Assembly: GCA_030770425.1 (NCBI GenBank)
Contig: JASJFT010000104.1
Location: forward strand, 93,325-157,324
DNA: 64,000 nucleotides
Reading direction: 5' to 3'
Source of the DNA: Darksidea phi
Lineage: Eukaryota > Ascomycota > Dothideomycetes > Pleosporales > Lentitheciaceae
Below, in pieces: positions 55,614 through 64,000 of the stretch. The notes under the pieces were generated by a model. It ran no database searches. It saw nothing but the letters and a program-made list of their open reading frames with translations, and was not told the DNA's origin. The translations under genes were made by a program, and so were the position numbers. Numbering within the stretch: the first letter of the stretch is position 1; every line of letters starts with the position of its first letter.

Positions 55614-57327
55614 TCACACTCGCCAAATAGCATCCGCCATCTTAGCAACCTGAGCCATCTGCTCGACATCGTGAACGCGCACAACATCCGCACCGCCCTG
55701 TATCGCGGCCGTAACCGCAGCAGCAGTACCCCATATCCGGTCTTTCGCTTCCCTCACGCCCGTTATACGGCCTACGAAAGCCTTCCTACTCGTGCCAACC
55801 AACCATGGGAACCCTTGCAGGCCAGGATACTTCCTCAATTCGCCTAGTTTGCGAAGGAGTTCGAGATTATGTTCTTGCGTCTTTGCGAATCCGATGCCGG
55901 GATCGAGAATGATGCGCCAGCGCCGTATGCCTGCTGCTTCGGCTGCCTGGACGCGCGAGAGAAGCTCGCGACCTACGGTTTCTACGACGCCGTCCGGGTA
56001 GTGGGCTAGTTTGTTCATGCTTTCGGGTGTGCCGCGCATGTGCATGAGACAGACTGTGCACCCCAGCTTGGCGACAGTAGGGAGCATGTTATCATCCATC
56101 AAGCCGGCGCTCACATCATTGACAATGTGTGCGCCGGCTTTGATAGCTTCTTCGGCGACGTCGGCGCGATACGTATCAACGCTTATAGCAACATTCTGAG
56201 CCTCTGGGAGGGAACGGATGAGTTTTATAGCCGGCATGACGCGGGAGAGCTCTTCAGATGAAGAGACTTGGGTTGCGCCTGGGCGTGTGGATTGGCCACC
56301 TAGGTCCAGAATTGTTGCTCCGGCGGCGATGTGGGATTTGATTGTTTCGGCAAGGCGAGATGAGGACGTGTTAAAGTGCCGGCCACCATCAGAAAAGGAG
56401 TCCGGTGTGAGATTGAGGATGGACATTATCCGTGTGTCTCGACTTGAGTGATCTACCGTGATGCTCGGAAGGGAGGGTGCTAGTGGGGTCATCGGTGATA
56501 AAGGGTCGTCCAGCGGTGGGAGATTAGACAAATGGTGCTGCAATGCTCCAGCTGGCAGAGATACATGCGGAGGTAGACTCCGCTCTGGTATCAACCTACC
56601 ATATGTTAGCCAGAACATGTACTTCTCGTCAGCACACATACTCGCATAGTGGCCGGAGCACAAATGGTCGTTCTAGCATGAGCTTGTGGGGTATTTGCAG
56701 TCGTTCATTTGCGAACGTCTGCTCGTCGTAGAGGAGGATGTCTAGATCGATGTTTCTGGGGCCTTTGTCAACCACTTTGACGCGTCCCATGTTGTTCTCT
56801 ATCGCCTGAAGCTGATCCAGGAGTTCAATTGGCGAGAGCGATGTTTCGACCTACCGAACGTGAGCATTTATCACGTGAAGACTCAAAGATGATCTCACTT
56901 CACAAACTCCATTGACGAATTTGTCTTGATCTAGGACGTACATAGCCCTCGTCTCCCATAAGCTACTTGTCCGCAGCACCCTGATATTTCCAGTCTGGTT
57001 CATCTCTGTGCATGCCCTTTCAATCATAGCGATCCTATCCCCCAGGTTACTTCCTAAAGCGACAAATGCACGATGGCCCATGGCTGAGGCTTGGTGGAGT
57101 AAGCGAACCACCTGACTCCACGACCGTTTGGGCAACCACCCACAGCTAGGATGCGAAATTTGCGGTGAGGATGCTACAAGTAGCTGATTACTCTTCTGAT
57201 TACTTTTCCATAGAGTAGGGACGTCTGCGACGGAAGATCCATTCGCGGCTCTGCACTCTGTTCCTGCTATTACTCGCCGTAACTGTCGCCGCGATGCTAT
57301 TCCGGCCCTACTGATGGATGGAAGCAT
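55614..57327 (-). CDS. folate synthesis bifunctional enzyme, HPPK-DHPS
   Basis: Two consecutive steps of folate synthesis: pyrophosphorylation of hydroxymethyl-dihydropterin and its condensation with p-aminobenzoate, the step blocked by sulfonamides. Exons 56899-57327, 56642-56850 and 55614-56595 (introns 48 and 46 bp) encode 539 residues. HPPK: FVALGSNLGDR and KGPRNIDLDILLYD. DHPS: MSILNLTPDSFSDGG, ILDLGGQSTRPGA, SVDTYRADVAEEAI, DPGIGFAKT and VRVHDVEQM. The dihydroneopterin aldolase part of the trifunctional yeast enzyme is absent. In its place are about 80 residues rich in Arg and Ser (ISRAGIASRRQLRR), resembling a mitochondrial targeting sequence. Divergent from the nitronate monooxygenase with 304 bp between starts. 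Corresponds to part of yeast FOL1. Confidence 0.93.
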
Positions 57328-57631
57328 GGCAAATTGTAGCGAAAAGAGCGTCGTTGGCTTGTGAGGATCAAAATCGGGTTGACCGAAGGAACATGTGGAA
57401 TCAGCCGCTTAGTGCACGGTTCCGTCATGTAGGGTGTGCCGAAGCTAAACCACAAAGGGAGTCTACCTCGGCACACGGCTAATGCACTGAGTGTCGCCCG
57501 ATTCTCCTCAGGCCTCATAAAAGACGTCTTCCTTCATCGCTCACACTACTCGCTGCTCGCTCCTCGTCGACATCCCAGAACTCATATAACCGTCTTCATT
57601 CTCGTATCATCACCTGCACACTACCGCCACA
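57328..57631. promoter_or_regulatory. divergent promoter region, folate gene and nitronate monooxygenase
   Basis: 304 bp between two outward starts. The last 100 bp are pyrimidine-rich (CTCGCTCCTCGTCGAC), as in fungal leaders. No specific element recognised. Confidence 0.4.
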
Positions 57632-58821
57632 ATGGCTTCTCCTCGTACGTCATCCATCGTTGCATTCACATGTCACAAGCTAACACGCAACAGAGCAAAT
57701 CCGCACGAAGCTCACCGACCTGCTGAAGATCCAGCATCCCGTTCTACTTGCGGGCATGAACGTTGCCGCCGGTCCGAAGCTTGCCGCCGCTGTTACAAAT
57801 GCTGGAGGCCTCGGCGTCATTGGAGGTGTTGGGTACACACCGGACATGCTGCGTGAGCAGATCGCCGAGCTGAAGTCATATTTGAATGACAAGAGTGCGC
57901 CATTCGGTGTCGATCTACTTCTTCCTCAAGTGGGCGGAAGCGCGCGGAAAACCAAGTGAGTTGTTCTTGCCTGGATGTTGGCGCATCATATTTCTGGTGC
58001 TGACCATAGCTGCGAACAGCTATGACTACACTAAGGGCAAGCTGAATGAGCTCATCGATATCATCATCGACTCTGGCGCGCGTATGTTCGTCTCGGCCGT
58101 CGGCGTTCCCCCAAAGGCAGTCGTCGAGAAGCTCCACAAGCACGGCATCCTCTACATGAACATGATCGGTCATCCCAAGCACGTGCAAAAGTGCCTCGAC
58201 CTCGGTGTCGACATCATCTGCGCACAGGGTGGAGAGGGCGGCGGTCACACTGGAGACGTTCCTACATCCATCTTCATCCCGACGGTAGTCAAGATGGTTG
58301 AGGGCCACAAATCGCCTATGAGCGGCGAGCCGGTGCAGGTTGTGGCTGCTGGCGGTCTTTACAGCGGCCAGTCACTCGCCGCCATGCTCACATTCGGTGC
58401 CACTGGTGTCTGGATCGGGACGCGCTTCGTCCTCAGCGAAGAAGCCGGCGCGCCCAAAGCCCACCAAGAAGCCGTTCGAACCGCTGGCTTCGACGACAAC
58501 GTGCGAACTATCATCTTCACCGGTCGCCCTCTCCGCGTACGCAAGAACCCCTACATCATGAATTGGGAAGAGAACAGGCAAAACGAGATCAAGGAACTTA
58601 CCGGAAAGGGCATTATTCCCGCCGAGCACGATTTGGAGAAGATGGGTGATGATATTGATGACGATACTATGGACAACGCACGACCATTCTTGATGGGCAA
58701 GGCAGCAGCCGTGGTGAACGAGAGGAAGAGCGCAAAGGAGATTGTTGATGAGTTTGTCACTGATGCAGTAAAGTGGTTGCAAACAAGCAATCAGTACATT
58801 GTTTCGAAGGCAAGGCTATAG
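57632..58821 (+). CDS. nitronate monooxygenase (2-nitropropane dioxygenase type)
   Basis: FMN enzyme that oxidises alkyl nitronates such as propionate-3-nitronate, protecting respiration from this inhibitor. Exons 57632-57644, 57694-57955 and 58020-58821 (introns 49 and 64 bp) give 358 residues; the first exon codes for four residues only. FMN and phosphate-site motifs are visible: HPVLLAGMNVAAGPKLA, NAGGLGVIGGVGY, CAQGGEGGGHTGD (with the probable catalytic His), VVAAGGLYSGQSLAAML and FGATGVWIGTRF. The C-terminal 90 residues are charged and helical (EHDLEKMGDDIDDD) and end YIVSKARL; the last three residues resemble a weak peroxisomal signal (A-R-L). Strong family match; nothing broken. Confidence 0.93.
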
Positions 58822-58975
58822 GTATATGCGTTGTCTTATTGAATTTGTGACCATTTAACCGGGTTCTTGTCCATAGTTAATGCCACTTACAGTTCTCACA
58901 TCTATCACTGTTCGATCTTGTCCAAGGTTCATATTCACACTATGTGGATGTGAAGCTAGCACTGCAGCAAGGGAG
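58822..58975. other. 3' flank of the nitronate monooxygenase
   Basis: Short non-coding stretch, no feature seen. Confidence 0.4.
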
Positions 58976-59115
58976 GCAGAGAACCAACGTGCCCTTAGCA
59001 AGAGCTAGATAGCTCATCTGTAGAGTAGCGCGTGATGTACGTATATAGGCCTCAAGCTCATCAACTTGGGCATTAGTGAGGGATGAAGGTCGACCGTGGC
59101 GTTTCTTCGGCGTGA
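58976..59115 (-). mobile_element. fragment of a Tc1/mariner-type transposase
   Basis: The minus strand reads KKRHGRPSSLTNAQVDELEAY followed by IRTSRATLQMSYLALA. This is the second helix-turn-helix with the GRPS motif seen in Tc1/mariner transposases ('GRP-x-x-L-(T)-x-x-Q-x-x-x-L-x-x-(Y/F)-I'). No DDE catalytic domain follows, so it is a small relic inside a 119-codon open frame (58940-59296). Confidence 0.55.
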
Positions 59116-60023
59116 CGCGTTCGCTAGCAATAGCGTAGGATGACGAAGGTGCTGTGTAGATGCCAGCTGGCAGCAGAGGTACACGTAATTCTATACAGGA
59201 CGATAAGGGAATAGGTGTGTTTTTCTCATGAAGGCAGCTTTGCAACATCCGAAGATAACCCTGGCAGAACACCTGTCGTGCACGAGCCATGTACACTACT
59301 TATGATTTATGCCAAGCCAAGCTCCGCCATGCCTTCATCCTTCTATCTTCAACTTCCTTTTAATCTCTGAAGCCTCCCCGCTCTACCCTCGAATCTTTCC
59401 TGAGCCGGTGGATCAATGATCTTTATGGAGCAATTGCTGCTTATTCTGCGTGCATCTTTTGCGTCGTCCCTCTAGGCGCGTCGTTGTCATGACAGATGCG
59501 CTGTAGCCAGCGATAATCTACACACGCCGATACAATAATACTCTAAAACGACAAACAATCGAGTCCTCAGATATCCCTCCGCATGCTCAGCGCCTCGCCT
59601 GGCTGCGACTCTAGCAGCATCTGGTGCTCGCACACTCCTCCCCCGACGTTCCCTCCGCCGCCATCCGCGGATGACTCGCTGCCACGGTCCATTCCCACGA
59701 GCACCACAATCCAAGCGTTGTCGATCGCGCATACCAATATGAATCATCACTCGCCACGACGGAAGGGCAGCAAGGAACAACTACCTTAGACTAAGGAAGC
59801 TCAGCGCCAGGAAAATGACATCTTATCGTCTTATCGGATAAATGCACACTACCCCAACGTCGGATTTCCCCGCGTCCCAACACAGATATTCATAAGTAAC
59901 CTATATACTTGCAGAGACCAGACAAAGCTCAAGTATTTTTCGATCCGCTTCTGAAGTTCGTCTTACCTGCAACAATTCAGGTTCCGGCAAATCCGAGGGC
60001 GCTGCACGCTAAGTCATTCCTCG
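59116..60023. other. intergenic
   Basis: No supported gene. Open frames near 59487-59790 are overlapping, low-complexity and unlike any family. Confidence 0.4.
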
Positions 60024-60778
60024 TCATTCCTTGTTATCGTCCGCTGGAGGCGCGGCTTCGGCCTCCGGAGCCGCACCAGTCCGCGCCTGCCTCATCTCGC
60101 GCCGCACCAGCTCCACCTCAACCCGCAGCATCTCGTCGCCAACAACGCCCTTCAGTCCGTTGTCGTCCATGTCAAAATAGAGCGCCCACTCGCCGGGACA
60201 GTACCGGACTGCCATGAACCCTTCCCAGCCTGTCAGCGTGACTCTGCGGTCCATCTTGGTCACGTCCCACGGCCCGATGATATGAGGCTCCGATGCCACG
60301 CGGTCGCCGTACTTCACCTCGCAAGTGTCCTGGTCGACATATATCCAGTTGAGCTGCGGCGGGTCGTCTGAGATAGTCGAGACCATGCCTTCGCCCTGCC
60401 GGCCCCAGTTCTGATCCGGGTACGGCAGGAAGTATCCCGCGAACGGATGGTCCCCGGTGCACCCATCTGGATATTCGTCCGAGGGCACCGCTACATACAA
60501 CTGCGATATCGTCAACATGCGCAAACCTCCGGGAATGGGCTAGTTTCGCGCCGAGGCTTCGTAGAAGGAAAACGCCGCACCTTATCGTTGCTCAGTACCA
60601 CTGCGCATCCGTCGATTTCGCGCCCGCCGCTCGAGGTCCTCGAACACTTCACGAAAAGATTCGTCTTCAGACCCCGATGCTTCTCTCTGGCGCTCTGCCG
60701 TTGACCTTGGCGCACTGCTTCCGTGGTTCCTATGATCGCGGGGCAAGCAGCAATGGCAGTCAGAATACCCAGTACCAT
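60024..60778 (-). CDS. conserved fungal protein of unknown function
   Basis: Exons 60581-60778 and 60024-60500 around an 80-bp intron encode 224 residues, starting MVLGILTAIAACPAIIGTTE. I recognise a family conserved across filamentous ascomycetes but not its role. The hydrophobic N-terminus is followed by a basic stretch (QGQRQSAREKHRG). Characteristic blocks are HPFAGYFLPYPDQNWG, GMVSTISDDPPQLNWIYVD, TCEVKYGDR, GPWDVTKMDRRVTLTGWEGF and WALYFDMDDNGLKG. The C-terminus is Ala/Glu-rich. The first exon lies in a different frame from the longer open frames around it (60582-60923, 60512-61321), which are shadows. The pattern suggests a beta-rich cytoplasmic domain with a short N-terminal anchor. 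Confidence 0.8.
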
Positions 60779-61351
60779 GATGCAAAGTCGACGACGAGAA
60801 CTGATTGTGTAGGAAATCCGTGACGGCTGACTTGAGGATAGTGTTGTAAAGAGGGTCAATCGTTGGTTTGCGGCGATTTGTCTGCCCTGGCGGGAACAGC
60901 AGAAACTGTCGGGGCATTCGCACTTGTACGAAATCCGTCCCACTGCCTGGTGCTCCACCCCTGCGTCATTCATTGTGAAGAGAAAGGTCCATCTATTTAA
61001 ACCTGCTTTTGCTCCAAAGCGCCCCGTGAAGGATGCAGCCGTCCTGCTTGGTCGTTCCCCGTACGCGAGTTTGGGTTTATGCGGGGTACGAGACCTGCGC
61101 ATCTCTGCCGTTGCCAAATAAACTTGATTAACGCCAGCTCTTTTGAGCCCGTCAGCTTTCGAGTACCAGCTTTCGAGATGCGATGCCGTCATTATGGAAT
61201 GAGTCTCCAGCCCGCATGTTGAGCATAAAAGACAGGTCTTCGGTCGACTTATTCCATCCCTCTTCTTGAAACCATCAAACCATCCACTATTCCACCCTTC
61301 ACCAATACGCCAGTCCCACATAATATAAAGAGGTCAGACTCTGCCATTGCC
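60779..61351. promoter_or_regulatory. divergent upstream region
   Basis: Both flanking genes start outward from here. No supported gene; overlapping minus-strand frames are shadows or chance. Confidence 0.4.
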
Positions 61352-61863
61352 ATGTCCTCAGAGTACGTCGCAAATGCCCACCGCTAAATACATTATCCCA
61401 GCTTTGCGCGAATATTTAGACTAACATTCCCCTCTAGAGCCCCCGTCACCGACTTCCCAACCAACGACACCACATCCGAAAGCTCCGGCAGCCCCGCCGC
61501 CGCCCGCAAGAAGCCCAGGAAGATCAGCCAGGAAGACCAGGGCGCCCTCCAAAAAGCGCCCCAACAACTAGCCCACCAAGATGACGAAGACGAAGACGGC
61601 TTCGGCGACGTCCCTGAGCCCCATGTGATGCCCCGGCGTGCTGGCGGCCGCCGCATGGTACCCGTGCACCAGTCGCGCATCGCAGACCGGCCGGCCAAGG
61701 TCGGCGAGAAGGACAGCAGTCTGAAGATCAAGATCGAGCTGGATCTGGAAGTCGAGGTAGAGATCTATGCAAGAGTCAAGGGTGATGTGACGATTGGGCT
61801 GATGTAGCCTAGGTCGAGATTTACGCGAGAGTGAAGGGCGATATAACGATTGGTTTATTGTAA
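61352..61863 (+). CDS. small protein with alternative, near-identical C-terminal exons
   Basis: Exon 1 is 61352-61362 (MSS plus two bases). After a 75-bp intron, exon 2 starts at 61438 (EAPVTDFPTND). The N-terminal part is disordered and basic/acidic (AAARKKPRKISQED, DDEDEDGFGD). The C-terminus is an alternating hydrophobic beta segment, SLKIKIELDLEVEVEIYARV followed by KGDVTIGLM, as in a known group of small fungal proteins. It stops at 61807. The same 16-codon ending recurs at 61813-61863 with stop TAA. The segment 61757-61812 has the form of a 56-bp intron (GT...TAG). Splicing it out replaces the ending with the second copy. Both forms have 126 residues and differ only by V to I and M to L. 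Confidence 0.75.
61757..61863 (+). repeat. 56-bp tandem duplication spanning the gene's 3' end
   Basis: Copy 1 starts GTAGAGATCTATGC at 61757 and copy 2 GTCGAGATTTACGC at 61813. Of 16 sense codons, six are identical, eight differ synonymously and two differ conservatively. Copy 1 is preceded by GAG and ends CCTAG, giving matching AG|GT borders at both junctions. Confidence 0.9.
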
Positions 61864-62617
61864 GATGTGAGTCTTGCCTTTGCATCTTGGGATGAAGTAG
61901 TAATATATCTCCTTTGCAGTACCGCCGAAGCTTAAAGAGTGAGACTACACGATCCCGCGAATGTTTGCGAGTTACCGAACCCCTCCACCGTCTCCTACCG
62001 GCCCCAAAACATCGAACGCCGACTTGGAACCTTCTTTGAGGTGGGTTGGGCATGCGAAACTTGTGCCTCAAGCTTGACGTTCCGCGGGAAGCGGGGTCAT
62101 TGTACCTAATGACTTTTGGAGGATGAATATGGCGTTGTTTGTTTCTTTGACAGGTATTACTATTGCCGGGCGTTGAAGAGATTTCGCGCAGTAGGAGGAA
62201 TGTCTATAATTGTTCAAATGCAGGGGCAAAACACATCTTCTTGAAAATCCCGTTTTGTAACATTTATCCTTTGACTATTGAATCGAATCATAGATAAGGT
62301 GAGCGTCTTTATAAGACCGCCCAGGCAGTTGTGAAATTCACCCACAACCTTGAGAAGCAACCTCAGTCCTGATGACCTAACATAAAACGGTCATGCCATT
62401 CCCTCCAGCTAGCAAGTGAAGAGCGAGAGAATAATGAAAGGAAGCAGGAGCGGCATAGGAAAGAAAATCCAGGAATCTAGAAGTGGATATATGCGATAAG
62501 TTCGACTGAACTTGAGGCGCGTATGGATGGACAATATAATCACCGTGCATCTGCGAACAGCCACATGGCCAATTGAGCAAGGAGTAAGCGGCAACGGCGG
62601 TGTTTGGGTGGATGTCA
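61864..62617. other. intergenic
   Basis: No supported gene or repeat. Confidence 0.4.
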
Positions 62618-63168
62618 CTTGAAATACTGGCAAATGACCGCCACACCTAATTCCCCATCTACCACTGTTTTTGATACACTACCACACACGTGACCTCGGC
62701 TCGAAAAAGGACCGAAATGCCACTGATTCTAACTCAAGTGCCACCGGTTCTAACCCACTAAATTTAGCGACCCCGTCTTAACAGGCGGCTGGCCCCCGGC
62801 TTTTGCGCGGTTGCTCCCCAGTTTATGGGCGGTTGCTCCCTAACTTATTGGCGGCCCCCATATGCTAGGCGGCTGACAGCCCTACCGCGATTTAAGGCTC
62901 AACGCGTTCTGATGCTGTGACGGTTGTAGTTGTGTGCACAAGACGCCGACATACCCAGTTGCGACTGCTGCTGTTGTTCTACTGCCCGAGAACCTCTTGG
63001 GGAGGTGCGAAGCCCACTATTGAAACGGTGGCATTCGGGTCAGAAACAGTGGTATTCGGGTCCTTTTCCGAGCCGAGGTTACGTGTGTGGTAGTGTATCA
63101 AAAACAGTAGTAGATAGGGAATTATTACGCCAAGTAGTGGTGTGGCGGTTATTTGCCGCTTGAAATAC
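62618..63168. mobile_element. non-autonomous TIR element, Mutator-like, with 10-bp target duplication
   Basis: The element 62628-63158 (531 bp) begins TGGCAAATGACCGCCACACC and ends with the near-perfect inverse (CGGCAAATAACCGCCACACC on the minus strand). The arms continue as inverted repeats through AATTCCC, CTGTTTTTGATACACTACCA, CACACGT, CCTCGGCTCG and AAAGGACC for about 130 bp, the right arm having a 14-base insertion. Directly outside, CTTGAAATAC occurs at 62618-62627 and again at 63159-63168. Inside each arm a 19-20-bp motif (GTGGCATTCGGGTC type) is repeated twice. The core has repeated GGCGGTTGCTCCC motifs and no coding capacity. Long arms plus a 9-11-bp target duplication are typical of Mutator-like elements. 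Confidence 0.9.
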
Positions 63169-63668
63169 CTTTGCGGCTCAGCTCGCGTCCATAGTGTTCT
63201 TGGTGGCACATTGGCAGGGCAGCCATTACTGTTCTCCTTCTTTAAACCAGTTTTCTTTTTCCGAAATGTAGCCGCCTCTCTTGCAGTGCATACCGCTGAC
63301 CCGGCGGAGAGTTAGTCAAATACTGGAGTCATTAGAGTTTCATTGGCGTCGTTTCCAGGGCAATCTCCCCACTATTTCCTCCCAACACTTACACTGCGGA
63401 TTTACATACTCGCGTTCGCTATATTTGGCGTTGCTTTGTTGAGCGCCGGAGGGTTTGCTTGTCATATTGGATGTTGAGTGTTGGGATACTCCACACGTCA
63501 ACATCGCCTAAATTACCAATGAAAGGTGGGGTACAATCCCATGACAAAAGTCTGTTTGCTGAGCGCCCCACCAAAACGCGACGCGTATCAATACCTATAC
63601 TTCAGCCATCTACAGCATACCCCCACAACGCTCCTTCGATATAGAAATTAGTAGAAATCGTAGCCTAT
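63169..63668. other. intergenic
   Basis: No supported gene between the TIR element and the AT-rich transposase relic. Confidence 0.4.
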
Positions 63669-63928
63669 ATGGCAAGCTATCAATTAATACGCGTAATAGT
63701 ATTATTTTAAAATCTAAGGCTAGCGTAGCTACGAGAGAGCTTACGGCTAAGTTTGGTATTATATTTTAAATAATATATAATATTATTTATAGATATATTA
63801 AAATAGATTATAATATCTAATACCTTTATTTTAGTAGACCTTCTATTCTTATTAAGAAGAAGAATTATATATTATTATATTATACTTAAAAAAAAATTAT
63901 ATAAACTACTTATTAAAGAAATCTAACG
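63669..63928 (+). mobile_element. RIP-mutated Tc1/mariner transposase N-terminus
   Basis: One frame from ATG at 63669 reads MASYQLIRVIVLF, then, after a stop and a frame change, KSKASVATRELTAKFGI, IIYRYIKIDYNI and FSRPSILIKKKNYILLYY. This is the paired helix-turn-helix (with the RPSIL block) of Tc1/mariner-type transposases, with its C and G bases largely turned to T and A and several TAA stops. The DDE domain is absent. Confidence 0.7.
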
Positions 63929-63990
63929 TGTTTACGTAGCGAGTGGCCATTCTAAGCGAGTGGCCACCCTCATCAACTTTTCGCGACGCG
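63925..63990 (-). repeat. transposon-end-like motif, second locus
   Basis: On the minus strand GGTGGCCACTCGCTT and ATGGCCACTCGCT are followed by AAACACGTTAGA, like 34318-34382. It abuts the transposase relic directly. Confidence 0.55.
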
Positions 63991-64000
63991 TTACCTATCA

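Noticed and set aside
60512..61321. 269-codon minus-strand frame upstream of the conserved hypothetical gene
   Set aside because: Only its last part from MVLGILTAIAA (60778) matches the known family; the rest is Trp/Cys/Arg-rich and non-coding in appearance.
61864..61870. Further intron after the second TAA of the small gene (GTGAGTC follows)
   Set aside because: The stop codon precedes the donor and the duplicated ending is already complete.

Overview
The window is chromosomal DNA of a filamentous ascomycete (Pezizomycotina). Most genes are split by many 45-85 bp GT-AG introns with CTAAC/CTGAC-like branch sites. Several families are typical of this group: UstYa-like, PTH11-type rhodopsin-domain, NACHT/ankyrin, GH47 and GH37. 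Very AT-rich TA/TAA-laden blocks look like RIP-mutated transposons. Dothideomycetes is my guess; the sequence does not prove the class. I joined exons by hand by requiring an open frame, GT-AG (once GC-AG) borders and family conservation.

Layout. 1-4495: 3' part of an ABCC transporter. 5206-6241: proline iminopeptidase-like hydrolase (-). 6242-8916: decayed region with an F-box-like pseudogene and a dispersed repeat. 8917-11031: secreted GH37 trehalase. 11451-11948: eight-cysteine small secreted protein (-). 13364-15717: small membrane protein (-) and GH47 mannosidase (+), bracketed by inverted repeat copies. 16133-19073: M4-like metalloprotease and GNAT acetyltransferase (both -). 19879-22134: UstYa-like protein and a secretory-pathway membrane protein. 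22937-27989: rhodopsin-domain protein and an APC-family permease.

28467-37499 is accessory DNA: an orphan gene whose 3' flank is duplicated 5 kb away, AT-rich transposon relics, a cytochrome P450 with a one-base frameshift, minisatellites, and two tandem orphan paralogues whose 3' end is repeated as 64-bp units.

37813-46301: a divergent pair of repeat-domain genes, a FAX-type GST, an acidic F-box-like gene and a But2-like secreted protein. 46650-47215: relics of a TPR module and an S8 peptidase. 47561-55363: a RING-containing SNF2 helicase head-to-head with a NACHT/C2H2/ankyrin NLR. 55614-58821: the HPPK-DHPS folate gene divergent from a nitronate monooxygenase. 60024-61863: a conserved hypothetical gene and a small gene whose 3' end was tandemly duplicated so that one copy has the exact form of an intron. 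The right end holds a Mutator-like non-autonomous element with a 10-bp target duplication and a Tc1/mariner relic.

The best candidates for something new are the duplication-made intron (61757-61863), the two tandem orphan paralogues with their reiterated 3' end (35636-37499), the eight-cysteine secreted protein, the divergent repeat-domain pair at 37.8-40.7 kb, and the metalloprotease with internal peptide repeats.
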